64,000 bases of DNA from Vibrio cyclitrophicus (GTDB taxonomy: Bacteria > Pseudomonadota > Gammaproteobacteria > Enterobacterales > Vibrionaceae): assembly GCA_023206055.1 (NCBI GenBank), contig CP065366.1, positions 1,798,001 through 1,862,000 of the forward strand, in the 5' to 3' direction. The notes under the pieces are model-generated. The model worked only from the letters and a program-made list of their open reading frames with translations. It did not search any database and was not told where the DNA came from. Below are positions 34,972 to 45,719 of this stretch, piece by piece. The position numbers were made by a program, and so were the translations under genes. The stretch's first letter is position 1; the number at the start of each line of letters is the position of its first letter.

Positions 34972-36357
34972 TTATTTTTTGCGTTCAAATGATAAGAATT
35001 TTTGAAATTCCGGATCGGCAATAAGTTGTTTGTTTCCTTCTTTAATCAGTAGGTCTACGTTTGCTTTGTCTATCATAAAATCTGTCGGTATTTGATTGAG
35101 CAAGTAACGTTTGGCGCTGGTATCTGATTTATTCGGGCTAATCTCAATGAAGTAGGGAGAAACAGTATGACCTTGATGAGAGGCTAGCTCCGACCAAGAC
35201 TGCAACTCGTCAACGATCAGATCTTTTGTTGTATCGTTATATCGATGCAATTGGATATCGGTAATGACGTCGACAGTTTGTTTCATCGATGGCGCTTCAA
35301 TCGACTTTCTAATACCTGATTCCGGAGAGGTCGATGCATCAACCGAGATGATGACAATAGGGCGCGCTGATTGGTTTTTGTGCAAGCTTTGCAGTTCTTC
35401 TTTGTCGTTGAAACGCAAATATTCGGACATCTCATAAACAGATAACAAGCCAAGGTTATCAGTAATCCCACCGTCCACTAGATGAAGATAATTGACTTCG
35501 TCTTTATGGCTATAGGACTCTAGCGATTTGATGAGGTTTCTATTGCGATAACTGGTGGCTTCAAACGAAGGCTGCAAATGATCTGATTTGTCACAGTCAT
35601 TTTTGTTTTCAAGTACTACAGGTGTGAAAACGAAAGGTACAGCAGACGACGCCGTCACCGAGCTCGACACGGAATAGCTGTTTAAGTCTGAACAAATCAG
35701 GTCAAAGTATTCTTGTGTGAATGAAAAGCGAGAGCCCGTCGATATATCCGTTGCGTTAATTACTATGTAAGGCGCACCTTCGCGTCGAATGTCCGCAAAT
35801 GTGCTGTCACCAAAAATGTTGTCATCGTAATAATCGGTCGCTTTATCGGTTCTAGTAGCGTAAGAGAACCAATAACTTGGCGATAACAGAATAGAGATTA
35901 GGTCTTCAGACACTTCGTGATAGAGAAATGCTTCTTCGTAATCTTCGAATATTTTGTCGCCATACAATCCGTAGTATGCAGCGGTAAAACTGCCCCCAGA
36001 TACAGAGCTGATCATGTCGACTTCTTCTAATAGGTTGATACGTTCACCATCGATCTCTATATCGGTATCACGTAGTGCCTGTAATACACCATAAGAGAGT
36101 GCAGCCGCACGTGTACCTCCGCCTGAAAAGGAGAGGATAAGAGTGACTTTGTTGTCTTGTCTGTAGAAATTTTTTGCAGTGTAGGCTTGTTTTTGCGACG
36201 CCCCCAAGTTGCCGGTATTAGTGGTTTTATTTTTTGCGCTACAACCTGAAAGGGCTAGCGATAAGGCCACCAAAAGTGAAACTTCCGAGAAGCCTTTGAG
36301 GCCGTGATTAGATATGTTGAACGGGTTTACTTTGTTTTTGGGCATAGCACATTTCAA
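34972..36357 (-). CDS. Patatin-like phospholipase, lipoprotein
   Basis: 461-aa predicted lipoprotein (lipobox LALSGC, Cys39) with a patatin domain. Oxyanion loop GGGTR at 79-83, nucleophile Ser120 in SSVSGGS, and Asp295 in LVDGGITDN complete the Ser-Asp dyad. It would hydrolyse acyl chains at the envelope. Several Met codons precede the signal sequence; MPKNK may be the true start. No partner gene is seen. Confidence 0.88.
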   Translation of the reverse strand: MKCAMPKNKVNPFNISNHGLKGFSEVSLLVALSLALSGCSAKNKTTNTGNLGASQKQAYTAKNFYRQDNKVTLILSFSGGGTRAAALSYGVLQALRDTDIEIDGERINLLEEVDMISSVSGGSFTAAYYGLYGDKIFEDYEEAFLYHEVSEDLISILLSPSYWFSYATRTDKATDYYDDNIFGDSTFADIRREGAPYIVINATDISTGSRFSFTQEYFDLICSDLNSYSVSSSVTASSAVPFVFTPVVLENKNDCDKSDHLQPSFEATSYRNRNLIKSLESYSHKDEVNYLHLVDGGITDNLGLLSVYEMSEYLRFNDKEELQSLHKNQSARPIVIISVDASTSPESGIRKSIEAPSMKQTVDVITDIQLHRYNDTTKDLIVDELQSWSELASHQGHTVSPYFIEISPNKSDTSAKRYLLNQIPTDFMIDKANVDLLIKEGNKQLIADPEFQKFLSFERKK

Positions 36358-36504
36358 ACTAACGTTGTGGTTGAGTGAAACGCTATTTTCGTTGAACTTT
36401 AATATGCCATCAATGGTGCCACCTGTAATTCAGTGTCACGATTTTCAAAACAATCTAGAGATAATTAAGCTTATTTAGAACTATTTATAGCTATGATTAA
36501 CGAC

Positions 36505-37182
36505 TTAGTTCCATCCAAAAATACAATCTTGTTTGGTTTCATTCCACAAAGGATATTGCTTCATTACTTGGGTGTAGAGTTTGCTGTCTAGGTGCGCTCT
36601 TAACCAACGTCCTACATTTTGATATTCAGATTGCACAAACCACTTCTTTTCAACTCTCACGAACTGGCTTACAAACGGCATGACCGCAAAATCGGCTAAG
36701 CTTGGTGTTTCTCCAAAAAAGTAGGCTTGGTCGGTGAGTAACGCCTCTAACTTACAGATGAATCCTTCACAGTCTTGGCGGCGTTGTTCGGTATCGATGT
36801 TTCGGTAACGAACCGACGCGCGATACTTTTCTAGATGACCAATAAACTCATCATCGTTGGTTTTGATGAGCTGGTGGACTTGTTCGTTGAGCGCCGGATT
36901 ACTTGAACGAAGAAGATCTTGAGGATCGTTTTGTTGAAGAGCCCAGTTCATGACATCTATGCTTTGTTCAATGATGTGTCCATTTGGCAAAACCAAGACC
37001 GGAACGGTGCCTTTTGGCGAACTCGCTAATAGTTCGCTAGGCTTGTCTTTGGTAACGATTTCTCGGAGTAACACTTTTTGCTGTGATAGAGCGATGCCCA
37101 TTCGGCCGCGCATTGCGTAAGGGCAGCGTCTCAAAGAATAAAGGATAGGTAGATCGGATTCGTTTGGCATTATTGAGGTCAT
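36505..37182 (-). CDS. Glutathione S-transferase family protein
   Basis: 225 aa. N-terminal thioredoxin-like domain with a CPYA redox-type motif (Cys20) and GTVPVLVLPNGHIIEQSIDVM for glutathione binding. C-terminal helical domain with GETPSLADFAVMPFV. Similar to the Grx2-like or omega-type GSTs because of the Cys. Stand-alone gene divergent from the U32 gene. Confidence 0.88.
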   Translation of the reverse strand: MTSIMPNESDLPILYSLRRCPYAMRGRMGIALSQQKVLLREIVTKDKPSELLASSPKGTVPVLVLPNGHIIEQSIDVMNWALQQNDPQDLLRSSNPALNEQVHQLIKTNDDEFIGHLEKYRASVRYRNIDTEQRRQDCEGFICKLEALLTDQAYFFGETPSLADFAVMPFVSQFVRVEKKWFVQSEYQNVGRWLRAHLDSKLYTQVMKQYPLWNETKQDCIFGWN

Positions 37183-37274
37183 TCAGTTTGAAAAGTGTTG
37201 TTAGGTGGTAAAGAGATCGTGATGTAGGTAGAATACGCGGCTTAAAAATTATAAGTAAGTGAGCGACTTCAAAA

Positions 37275-39530
37275 ATGAGCAGAAAGATTGAGTTATTAGC
37301 CCCAGGTGGCGATGTAGAGGCGATTAAAGCAGCTATCGTAGCGGGTGCTAATGCAGTTTATTGTGGTTTGGACACCTTCAACGCTCGTAACAGAGCCTCT
37401 AACCTGTCGTTAGATGAGTTGAATGGTGTAATTCGCCTTGCTCATGAATATGGCTGTGAAGTGTTTCTAACTCTTAACGTTGTGCTGCTGGAGCATGAAA
37501 TTAAGAGCATCACTAAACTGTTAAACCAACTAGTGAACACCAAACTAGACGGCATCATTGTCCAAGATCTTGGTTTGTTCGATTTGGTGAAAAAGCATTT
37601 CCCATCATTAGATGTTCACGCATCGACTCAGCTGACTACGCACAACGAAGGCCAGATTAAGTTCTTGTCTAAGATTGGCGCAACGCGCGTTAACTTGTCT
37701 CGTGAATTGAACCTGCCAGAAATCAAAATGCTGACGGAAGTGGCACACGATCACGATGTACTGACTGAAGTGTTCGTACACGGTGCTTTGTGTATCGCGT
37801 TCTCTGGCCAGTGTTACTCAAGCTCTGTAAGTGTGGGCAACTCGGGCAACCGTGGCCGTTGTAGCCAAGCGTGTCGTGATGAATACGAAATCACCAATGC
37901 GGGTAACAAGTACCCACTGAACTTGAAAGATAACTCAGCTTACTACGACCTACCTGAATTGGTTGACGCGAAAGTTGACTCGTTGAAAGTAGAAGGCCGT
38001 ATTAAAGGCGCACACTACGTTTATACCGTAGTAGACACGTGGCGCAAGCAGATTGATAGCTTTGTAGAAAGTGGTTTGTTGATCGAAGATGATTCGAACC
38101 TGCACAAAGTATTCAACCGTGATTTCACCAACTCTTTCCTAAAGGGTAACCTAACGAAAGACATGTTCATCGACAACCCACGCGACAACAGCATGAATTA
38201 CGCTGTTGATAAAGCGACGAAAGAGAACAATGAAATCTCTGTTGTGCAAATTCAAGAAGTGACCAGCGATCTTTACGAAGCTAAAAATGCGCTAGGCAGC
38301 GAAATGCGCGACAAGATCGAGTTCCTTGATATTCGTAAAACGCCGGTGTCATTGTCGTTTAGCGCGAAACTGGGTCAACCATTCACGGTGACAGTGAACA
38401 CATCAAAAGAGAACTTTACGGTTCAATCTAAATCGCTACTGATAGCGGCAGGTGACAAGGCGATCGATCAAGAGCTACTTAAGAAGCGTTTTAAAGCTGT
38501 TAAGAGTGCGGTTCATACATTAGAAAGCTACAACTACGATAACCTTGATGCAGGCCTGATTGTTCCTTTGAAAGAAGTGTCCAATCTTAAAGATGAAATC
38601 GACTTCATTCTGAACGGCTCTGTAGAAGTGATTAAGCACGTTGACGTACCAGCATTGCCTCAGCACCCTAAAGTGAATGAGAAGCCGACTATGTCGATGC
38701 TTATCGCGGATGTGGAAGACTTGCACCTGTGTGACGTAACTGACGCGGATGTTTACTTCAAACTGCCAGAAAGCTTCAAGAAGCGTTGTAACAAGTACAT
38801 CGATATCTTGGCTGCAAACCCACGCTTGATTCCTTGGTTCCCTGCAGTATTGATCGGTAAAGACTATGACGAAGCGGTTCGTATTCTTGAAGAGATCAAG
38901 CCAGCTCGTATCGTAACCAACAATACGGGTATTGCTTACAAAGCTTACGAGATGGGTATTGAGTGGGTTGCAGGCCCGTTCATGAACACAACTAACTCTC
39001 ATGCGTTGGTGACTCTGAAAGAAGAGCTTAACTGTGCGGGTGCGTTCATTTCGAACGAGATCAATAAAGGTCAGATTCGTCATATTCGTCGCCCAGAGAA
39101 CTTCAAACTTTTCTACAGCATCTACCACCCAATCTTAATGATGACCAGTCGTCAGTGTTTCTTCCAAAGAACCGTCGGTTGTAACAAGCCAAGCATCGAA
39201 GCGGGTTGTATGTTGAAGTGTGAGAAAGCGACCACGATTACTAACGTGAAAGGCATTTCTTTCGCGGTTGATAAACAGAAGGGTGGCTACCCAAGCATTT
39301 ACAACCACGAACAGTTCTTAAACCATGATGCTGTAACGGATTTCTCGGGTCTGTTTGACGAGTTCTTCATTGACCTAACCAACATCGGTGCAGGTTCGAA
39401 AGAAGTACAAGACAAAGTAGAGCTGATCAAACACTTCCAAGGTTTGATTGACGGCGTTGATGGTTCACAACAGAACCTAGAGCAGATGGTTGAAGTTCGA
39501 ACTAATGCTCAGTACGTTCAAGGTTTATAG
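37275..39530 (+). CDS. U32 family peptidase-like protein, RlhA-like
   Basis: 751-aa protein. The N-terminal part has the U32 signature EVFVHGALCIAFSGQCYSS, and further Cys in RGRCSQACRDEY. The C-terminal part has another Cys group (RQCFFQ, VGCNKPS, AGCMLKCEKA). Proteins of this family hydroxylate RNA bases: RlhA modifies C2501 of 23S rRNA and TrhP acts on tRNA. The length exceeds E. coli RlhA (653), so the exact target is unsure. It is followed by a strong terminator. Confidence 0.85.
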   Translation: MSRKIELLAPGGDVEAIKAAIVAGANAVYCGLDTFNARNRASNLSLDELNGVIRLAHEYGCEVFLTLNVVLLEHEIKSITKLLNQLVNTKLDGIIVQDLGLFDLVKKHFPSLDVHASTQLTTHNEGQIKFLSKIGATRVNLSRELNLPEIKMLTEVAHDHDVLTEVFVHGALCIAFSGQCYSSSVSVGNSGNRGRCSQACRDEYEITNAGNKYPLNLKDNSAYYDLPELVDAKVDSLKVEGRIKGAHYVYTVVDTWRKQIDSFVESGLLIEDDSNLHKVFNRDFTNSFLKGNLTKDMFIDNPRDNSMNYAVDKATKENNEISVVQIQEVTSDLYEAKNALGSEMRDKIEFLDIRKTPVSLSFSAKLGQPFTVTVNTSKENFTVQSKSLLIAAGDKAIDQELLKKRFKAVKSAVHTLESYNYDNLDAGLIVPLKEVSNLKDEIDFILNGSVEVIKHVDVPALPQHPKVNEKPTMSMLIADVEDLHLCDVTDADVYFKLPESFKKRCNKYIDILAANPRLIPWFPAVLIGKDYDEAVRILEEIKPARIVTNNTGIAYKAYEMGIEWVAGPFMNTTNSHALVTLKEELNCAGAFISNEINKGQIRHIRRPENFKLFYSIYHPILMMTSRQCFFQRTVGCNKPSIEAGCMLKCEKATTITNVKGISFAVDKQKGGYPSIYNHEQFLNHDAVTDFSGLFDEFFIDLTNIGAGSKEVQDKVELIKHFQGLIDGVDGSQQNLEQMVEVRTNAQYVQGL

Positions 39531-39585
39531 GGTGCAAGGTCTATAAGTCTTAACCGCTTATAAGCTCTCTGAACCAATAAACAAT

Positions 39586-39612
39586 AGGCCACTCAATCGA
39601 GTGGCCTTTTTA
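39586..39612 (+). terminator. Terminator after the U32 gene
   Basis: AGGCCACTC, loop AATC, GAGTGGCCT, then TTTT. Nine perfect pairs. Confidence 0.92.
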
Positions 39613-39653
39613 ATGTCTGAAATTTTCTGAGTCTTTCTCAATCGGCGAATGCG

Positions 39654-40118
39654 TTATTCCGTTACCGCTTCCTGCTTAAAGCATGGGCTCTTTAACGTGT
39701 TCATCTTTTCGATTTCATTGGTTAAGCGCAACGAGAGCAGGGCTTTTTGGTTTGAAGCAAAATCGAACATAACGATGGTCGCGGTTCCGATTGTCGTTAG
39801 CTTCTGCTGAGTCTTGCTGACGATCGCGTATTCCATGGTGAAGCGGTCGTCTTGAATATCAGTGACGCGAGAACCAATCAGCAGAGTATCTGGATACGTG
39901 ACTGGGCGGAAATACTTACAGTAAGTGTCACCAAGAACAGGGCCAACTTTGGTAATCGCCATCTCTTCCATCAGCTCAACGTGCTTGAAAAAATCTAAGC
40001 GAGCGGTTTCGAAATAGCGAAAATATACGGCGTTGTTAACGTGATTGAGTGCGTCCATTTCTCCCCAAGCGACAGGGATTTCTGTTACTACCGGGTAGTC
40101 AGATAATAGTGCTTCCAT
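39654..40118 (-). CDS. Acyl-CoA thioesterase, 4-hydroxybenzoyl-CoA type (hotdog fold)
   Basis: 154 aa. VAWGEMDALNHVNNAVYFRYFETAR contains the catalytic Asp motif (here E/D-x-x-x-H-V-N) of the YbgC/4HBT family, which hydrolyses acyl-CoA or acyl-ACP. Single gene, with a small tandem repeat upstream of its start at 40134-40183. Substrate unknown. Confidence 0.88.
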   Translation of the reverse strand: MEALLSDYPVVTEIPVAWGEMDALNHVNNAVYFRYFETARLDFFKHVELMEEMAITKVGPVLGDTYCKYFRPVTYPDTLLIGSRVTDIQDDRFTMEYAIVSKTQQKLTTIGTATIVMFDFASNQKALLSLRLTNEIEKMNTLKSPCFKQEAVTE

Positions 40119-40133
40119 GCGAACTCTCTTATT

Positions 40134-40183
40134 GTTATCTGTGTAGTTAATGTTATCTGGGTAATTAACGTTATCTACTTATC
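40134..40183. repeat. Short 18-bp direct repeats upstream of the thioesterase gene
   Basis: GTTATCTGTGTAGTTAAT (40134-40151), GTTATCTGGGTAATTAAC (40152-40169) and a partial third unit GTTATCTACTTATCC. They lie in the thioesterase 5' region; binding site or slippage product. Confidence 0.6.
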
Positions 40184-40338
40184 CTTCATCGGGATAAGTT
40201 GTTATTGGAATAAAAACCCTACCGTTAAATTAACAAAACTGCAACACGTGTGATTTAAGTTTTTGAAGCTTGAAACCACACAATGTCAGGGACTTAGTCT
40301 TTCATGAACCAATGACTCAAACGCTTTTGCTCTGTAAC

Positions 40339-42162
40339 TTAGCTACTGAGGTGTTTGAATTGCAGTTCAACCAATCGTCGGTACAGTTCACAGCTATTGA
40401 TGAGCGACTGGTGGTCGCCGATGTCTACTAGCTGTCCTTTATCGAGTACCGCAATTTGGTCGGCGTGTTTAATTGTTGATAAACGGTGCGCGATAATGAT
40501 CGTCGTTCTGCCACGCATTAACTCTTCTAAAGCTTGTTGAACATGATGCTCACTTTCACTGTCTAGCGCACTGGTTGCTTCATCCAATAAGAGAATATTC
40601 GGATCTTTTAAGATGGCACGTGCGATTGCAATACGCTGACGCTGACCGCCAGACAATCTCACGCCACGTTCACCAAGAAAGCTGTGATAGCCTTCAGGTA
40701 AGTTCTGAATGAACTCGTGCGCGTGCGCTTTTTTCGCCGCTTCGATAACTTGCTCGTCTGTTGCTTCTGGGTTCCCGTAGCGAATGTTATGGAACACATC
40801 GTTACTGAACAGAGCAGGCTGCTGTGGAACGAGAGCCATCTGCTTTCTTAGTTCATTTGGATCAAACTGATTCAGCTCAACACCACCTAACGTCACTTTA
40901 CCCACTTGAGGGTCGTAGAAACGTTGCAATAGTTCAAACAGGGTAGTTTTACCTGCACCAGACGGGCCAACCAGTGCCAACACTTTACCTTCATGGGCCG
41001 TTAGCGTGAGGTTGCTTGTTGCGGGCTGGTCTGGTCTTGATGGGTAACAGAAGGTCACATCATCAAACGCAACTTCTGGTGTCACGTTATCCAGTGAGGT
41101 TGGATTTTCTACAGGCGCAACAATGTGGCTTTCAACTTGTAGGATCTCGATTAATCGCTCGGTCGCACCTGCCGCGCGTTGCAATTCACCCATCACTTCA
41201 GAAATCGTACCTAATGACGAAGCGACCATAATGGCATAGAAGACAAACGCCGCTAAGTCACCCGCCGACATCGTGCCGTTGATGACATCACTGCCGCCAA
41301 CCCAAAGCATGCCTGCAATCGCACTGAACACGATAACAATCACACCAGAGATAAGAATCGCACGCTGTTTAACGCGTTGACGACCAATCTCGTAAGCCTT
41401 TTCTACTTCTACGGCGAATGACGCTTTCTCTTGCGCTTCACGGCTGTAGCTTTGCACGGTTTTAATGTGCTCAATCGCTTCACCTGCATAAGAGCCGACA
41501 TCAGACATCGAATCTTGGCTTTGGCGAGATAGGGCTCTTACACGACGCCCGTAGACAAGAATAGGAATCAAGATAAACGGCACCGAGGCCAAAACAATCA
41601 GCGTCAGCTTAATATTGGTCGCAAACAGCATGATGATTGCACCAATACACATCAATGCACTGCGCATCGCCATAGAGAACGATGAACCAATGATGCTTTG
41701 AAGCAGAGTGGTATCCGTGGTGATGCGCGACATGATGTCACCACTGCCATTGGTCTCGAAGTAACTTGGATGCAGCGTCACGACATGATTAAAAACTGAT
41801 AAGCGAATGTCCGCACTCACACGTTCCCCAACAGAAGAAACCAAATAGAAGCGGAAGAAAGTACCAATCGAGATCAACACGACCACCACCATGATGAATT
41901 GAATCGCGCTGCCTAAGTCTGACAACGATTGTTGGCTGAAGCCTTGATCGATAAGAAGACGAATACCGTGTCCGACCGAAAGGGTTAAGCTCGCCGTGAA
42001 GATCAACGCGATCAACGCAGCAATAACACGACCTTTATAAGGCTGAATGAATTTACTCAGCTCAAACAAAATACTAAGGCTTTTTTTCTCAGGTTTGGGT
42101 TCTGGCGTTTGTTGAGTCGTTCGCTGAGTTGAGTCGAGCGTAGAAGAGACATCGTTTTGCAT
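40339..42162 (-). CDS. ABC exporter, fused transmembrane and ATPase domains (MsbA/multidrug type)
   Basis: 607 aa. Six transmembrane segments in residues about 40-330, then an ATPase with Walker A GPSGAGKTTL near 400, signature LSGGQRQRIAIARA near 500 and Walker B ILLLDEATSALD near 520. Works as a homodimer in the inner membrane. MsbA flips lipid A and is essential; this gene is a lone copy without kdsB or lpxK beside it, so it is more likely a drug or lipid exporter of the same subfamily. Confidence 0.9.
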   Translation of the reverse strand: MQNDVSSTLDSTQRTTQQTPEPKPEKKSLSILFELSKFIQPYKGRVIAALIALIFTASLTLSVGHGIRLLIDQGFSQQSLSDLGSAIQFIMVVVVLISIGTFFRFYLVSSVGERVSADIRLSVFNHVVTLHPSYFETNGSGDIMSRITTDTTLLQSIIGSSFSMAMRSALMCIGAIIMLFATNIKLTLIVLASVPFILIPILVYGRRVRALSRQSQDSMSDVGSYAGEAIEHIKTVQSYSREAQEKASFAVEVEKAYEIGRQRVKQRAILISGVIVIVFSAIAGMLWVGGSDVINGTMSAGDLAAFVFYAIMVASSLGTISEVMGELQRAAGATERLIEILQVESHIVAPVENPTSLDNVTPEVAFDDVTFCYPSRPDQPATSNLTLTAHEGKVLALVGPSGAGKTTLFELLQRFYDPQVGKVTLGGVELNQFDPNELRKQMALVPQQPALFSNDVFHNIRYGNPEATDEQVIEAAKKAHAHEFIQNLPEGYHSFLGERGVRLSGGQRQRIAIARAILKDPNILLLDEATSALDSESEHHVQQALEELMRGRTTIIIAHRLSTIKHADQIAVLDKGQLVDIGDHQSLINSCELYRRLVELQFKHLSS

Positions 42163-42710
42163 ATGACTGCCTTAATGTGTTGTCGCTTTGAAAATAGATG
42201 ACTTGTTACTTATTGGTTATGGCTTATTGCCTGTACTGCGCGTTGTTCGCTGGGAAGTAATTGTTGTTGAGAATAGGACCCATTAAAGCATTTATTGCGC
42301 TGTGACGCTCCCTAGGAAACTCAATTTCCAATATTTCATCACTACTAAGTGAATAATCCGAAACGACCTTAAAGGAAAGTTAAGCATTCTGAACCAATCA
42401 GTTCGATAGCAAACTAAGCTAATTAACCCTAATTTTTATGCAAGTAAATTGGCGTTAATAGGAGAGTGCACTCATAAGTTAGCAATCGAGTAATGATTTA
42501 TAAATTGATAGCAAAACGTTTGCTTTTTGTCTCGATATTAACCTTATCAATGACTTGAAAGCTTTGGTTGTAAGACCAGTTATAGCGACTGTTTTTTGTG
42601 CAATATTTGTTACAAAAATTCAACAAAGTAGTTTTTTATACATTTTTCTTGCATAAAACCTCGGATTGAATAGAATAACCAACAAATGACAATTAATGCA
42701 GTATTGTGGC
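42163..42710. other. Intergenic region between divergent ABC exporter and art operon
   Basis: About 550 nt without a convincing gene. AT-rich tracts near 42600-42660 include ACAAAAATTCA and TTGCATAAAA that could be weak ArgR boxes, given the arginine operon downstream. I cannot show this firmly. Confidence 0.35.
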
Positions 42711-43439
42711 ATGAGTATTCAAGTAAAGAGCATCAACAAATCATACGGTGATACCCAAGTTCTTCACGATATCAGTTTCGACTGTGAGAGTGGTGAAACT
42801 TTGGTATTGCTTGGCCCAAGCGGCGCGGGCAAGAGTTCATTACTGCGTGTATTGAACCTGCTAGAAATCGCGGACAACGGCGAATTAGACATTGCGAACG
42901 AGCAATTCGATTTTTCAAGCCAAATCCAAGAGAAGCAGGGGCTTAAACTTCGTCGTAAAGTCGGCATGGTGTTCCAGCAATACAACTTATGGCCACACAT
43001 GACGGTAATGGAAAACTTGATTGAAGCACCAACCAAAGTTGCAGGTTTGGATAAGCAAGAAGCGGTCAAGCAAGCTCAAGAAGTACTAAAGACACTTCAA
43101 CTTGCCGACAAAGCAGACGCTTGGCCACTTCAATTGTCTGGCGGTCAACAACAGCGTGTTGCGATTGCACGTGCGTTGATGATGAAACCGGATGTGTTGT
43201 TGTTTGATGAACCAACAGCGGCGCTTGATCCTGAGATCACCAACCAAGTCGTGAGCATCATTAAAGAATTGAGCGGAACGGGCATTACCCAAGTGGTCGT
43301 GACGCACGAAGTCGATTTCGCGAAGAAGATCGCTAGCCACGTTCTGTACCTAGAGAAAGGGTACATCGTTGAACACGGCACCAGCGATTCATTTATTAAT
43401 CCGCAGACACCAGAGTTTGCTGAATATTTGACTCACTAA
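42711..43439 (+). CDS. artP: Arginine ABC transporter ATP-binding protein ArtP
   Basis: 242-aa ATPase. Start at 42711 (MSIQVKSI) rather than the ATG at 42696. Walker [10 protein letters not shown], signature [15 protein letters not shown], Walker [13 protein letters not shown] and the polar amino acid family region [11 protein letters not shown]. The next three genes encode the binding protein and two permeases, as in E. coli artPIQM. Powers arginine uptake at the inner membrane. Confidence 0.92.
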   Translation: MSIQVKSINKSYGDTQVLHDISFDCESGETLVLLGPSGAGKSSLLRVLNLLEIADNGELDIANEQFDFSSQIQEKQGLKLRRKVGMVFQQYNLWPHMTVMENLIEAPTKVAGLDKQEAVKQAQEVLKTLQLADKADAWPLQLSGGQQQRVAIARALMMKPDVLLFDEPTAALDPEITNQVVSIIKELSGTGITQVVVTHEVDFAKKIASHVLYLEKGYIVEHGTSDSFINPQTPEFAEYLTH

Positions 43440-43559
43440 GTAAGTCATTTATTAAAAGAAAGTTGACTCATTAGATTTAGCTAAACACAACATCAATTAA
43501 AACAATCAAATTATAAGAATGGCCACAGGCCGCTACTACACAGTATTCGGAGTAACAAA

Positions 43560-44291
43560 ATGAAAAAGATTCTACTAGCTTCACTTATCGGCCTTGCTTC
43601 TTTCAACGCAGCAGCTCAAGAAGAAATCAAATTCGCAATGGAAGCAACTTACGCACCATTTGAATACATGGATGAGAACAACCAAATCCAAGGTTTTGAC
43701 GTAGACCTAGCAAACGCACTTTGTGAAGAGATGAAAGCAACCTGTACTTTCCACAACCAAGCATTTGATAGCTTGATCCCTGCACTTAAATTCAAACGTT
43801 ACGATGCAGCTATCTCAGCAATGGACATCACTGAAGCGCGTCTTCAACAAGTGAACTTCTCTAACGCTTACTACGATAACTCTGCAGCATTCATCTCTTT
43901 TGAAGGCAAAGTAGCAGACCAAGCAGCACTAGAAGGTAAGCGTGTTGGTGTTCAAAACGGTTCTACTCACCAGAGCTTCTTACTTGAGCAAATGACTGGC
44001 GTAACAGCGGTACCTTACTCAAGCTACCAAGATGCATTCATCGACATGAAAAACGGTCGTATCGATTCTGTATTCGGTGACACAGCCGTTGTAGCTGAAT
44101 GGTTCAAGAAAGAAGACAACCTAACGTACGTCGGCGACCAAGTAACAAACCAAGAGTACTTCGGCAACGGCTTTGGTATCGCAGTAAACAAGAGCAACCA
44201 AGAACTTGTAGACCAACTTAACGTTGCACTTGCAGCAGTGAAAGCGAACGGCGAATACGACAAGATCTTCAACAAGTACTTCGGTAAGTAA
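43560..44291 (+). CDS. artI: Arginine ABC transporter substrate-binding protein
   Basis: 243 aa with signal peptide (IGLASFNAAA, then QEEIKFAMEA). SBP_bac_3 fold: YAPFEYMDENNQIQGFDVDL and the AISAMDITEARLQQVNFS hinge segment. Placed between artP and artQ as artI is in E. coli; ArtJ is a very similar paralogue. Periplasmic. Ribosome binding site CGGAG precedes the ATG. Confidence 0.9.
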   Translation: MKKILLASLIGLASFNAAAQEEIKFAMEATYAPFEYMDENNQIQGFDVDLANALCEEMKATCTFHNQAFDSLIPALKFKRYDAAISAMDITEARLQQVNFSNAYYDNSAAFISFEGKVADQAALEGKRVGVQNGSTHQSFLLEQMTGVTAVPYSSYQDAFIDMKNGRIDSVFGDTAVVAEWFKKEDNLTYVGDQVTNQEYFGNGFGIAVNKSNQELVDQLNVALAAVKANGEYDKIFNKYFGK

Positions 44292-44294
44292 TTT

Positions 44295-44981
44295 ATGGAA
44301 TTAACGGGTTACTCTTTAGGGCTCGTCGAAGCAAGCTGGATGACTGTTCAGCTTGCGTTCGTAAGCCTATTAGTTGGATTGGTTCTAGCAGTTTTGTTTG
44401 CAAGTGGTGAGATGTCTCGTCGTATTGCAATCAAATGGCCAACGACTGCATTTGTGACGATTGTTCGTGGTTTACCAGAAATTCTGGTCGTACTGTTTAT
44501 CTACTTTGGTTCGACACAAGTTCTGTTCATGATCACTGGCGACTTCATCGAAGTGAGCCCGTTCTTATCTGGTGTTGTTGCACTGTCACTTATCTTTGCT
44601 TCTTACGCTTCGCAAACCTTGCGTGGTGCATTAAAAGCAGTAAGCAAAGGGCAGAGAGAAGCAGCAAGCGCGCTTGGTATTTCTCAGTCTCGTGCATTCT
44701 TTCGTATCGTGTTACCTCAAGCAGTAAGACACGCACTACCAGGGTTAACCAACCAATGGTTAGTGTTATTGAAAGACACTGCATTAGTATCGCTGATTGG
44801 CGTAACAGATTTGCTGAAACAAGCACAACTAACATCCGCTGCAACGCACGAAGCATTTACTTGGTACGCGACAGCAGCAGCAATCTACTTGGTCATCACT
44901 TTAATCACACAAAGATTGGTAAAAGTGATTGATGGTAAGTTCTCTATTCAAGGTTTGGGTAACAAAGGGGCAATGGCATGA
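44295..44981 (+). CDS. artQ: Arginine ABC transporter permease ArtQ
   Basis: 228 aa, about five membrane segments. The EAA loop reads [24 protein letters not shown], which docks the ATPase. Begins 3 nt after the binding-protein gene and overlaps artM by 4 nt (ATGA). Forms a heterodimeric channel with ArtM. Confidence 0.92.
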   Translation: MELTGYSLGLVEASWMTVQLAFVSLLVGLVLAVLFASGEMSRRIAIKWPTTAFVTIVRGLPEILVVLFIYFGSTQVLFMITGDFIEVSPFLSGVVALSLIFASYASQTLRGALKAVSKGQREAASALGISQSRAFFRIVLPQAVRHALPGLTNQWLVLLKDTALVSLIGVTDLLKQAQLTSAATHEAFTWYATAAAIYLVITLITQRLVKVIDGKFSIQGLGNKGAMA

Positions 44982-45646
44982 ATCAACAATACCTCTCTCA
45001 AATGCTTGAAGGCTTAGTGACCAGTCTTCAACTCACAGGTGCTTCATTACTTGTTGGTTGTATCTTGTCACTGCTGATGACGGTAACGCTAATCCTAAGA
45101 ATACCGGCGATTCACTGGTTCACTCGTGGCATCATTACGCTGTTCACTGGCACCCCATTATTGGTGCAAATCTTCTTGGTGTATTACGGCCCGGGTCAGT
45201 TTGATTGGATTCGTGAAAGCTTCCTATGGACTTGGTTAAGCCAACCTTGGTTCTGTGCAATGTTAGCATTAGCTTTGAACACTGCCGCATACAGCACGCT
45301 ACTGTTCAGAGGCGCATTCAACGCGATTCCAGCAGGGCAGTGGGAAGCATGTCGCGCACTTGGCATGGACAAAGTAGCAACGCTTAAAGTGTTACTGCCA
45401 TACGCTCTACGCCGCGCCGTTCCAGCTTACTCGAACGAAGTGATTCTAGTCTTCAAAGGCACGTCACTGGCAAGCACCATCACCATCATGGATTTGATGG
45501 GTTACGCTCAGCGTATCAACGGCCAAACCTACGACACACTCACCGTGTTCGGTATTGCTGGCGCATTCTACTTAGCAGTAAACGGCATACTAACGTTGAT
45601 CTTCCGTCAGGTAGAGAAGAAAGCCCTCGCATTCGAAGCCGCGTAA
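44978..45646 (+). CDS. artM: Arginine ABC transporter permease ArtM
   Basis: 222 aa, about five membrane segments. EAA loop [23 protein letters not shown]. Overlaps artQ by 4 nt and ends the operon, with a terminator 32 nt later. Confidence 0.92.
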   Translation: MNQQYLSQMLEGLVTSLQLTGASLLVGCILSLLMTVTLILRIPAIHWFTRGIITLFTGTPLLVQIFLVYYGPGQFDWIRESFLWTWLSQPWFCAMLALALNTAAYSTLLFRGAFNAIPAGQWEACRALGMDKVATLKVLLPYALRRAVPAYSNEVILVFKGTSLASTITIMDLMGYAQRINGQTYDTLTVFGIAGAFYLAVNGILTLIFRQVEKKALAFEAA

Positions 45647-45678
45647 TCTACGCCACTCACAAGCTTAACTAACGTATA

Positions 45679-45719
45679 AAGCCTGCCATTTATGTTCACA
45701 TAGATGGCAGGCTTTTTTG
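45679..45719 (+). terminator. Terminator of artPIQM
   Basis: AAGCCTGCCAT pairs with ATGGCAGGCTT over a 14-nt loop, followed by a T run. Confidence 0.9.

Noticed and set aside
38520..39128. 202-codon minus-strand frame opposite the U32 gene
   Set aside because: Long only because of codon bias on the coding strand; no start signal or known domain.
40339..42162. Naming the ABC exporter msbA
   Set aside because: No lpxK or kdsB neighbour and an N-terminal extension; only the subfamily is safe.
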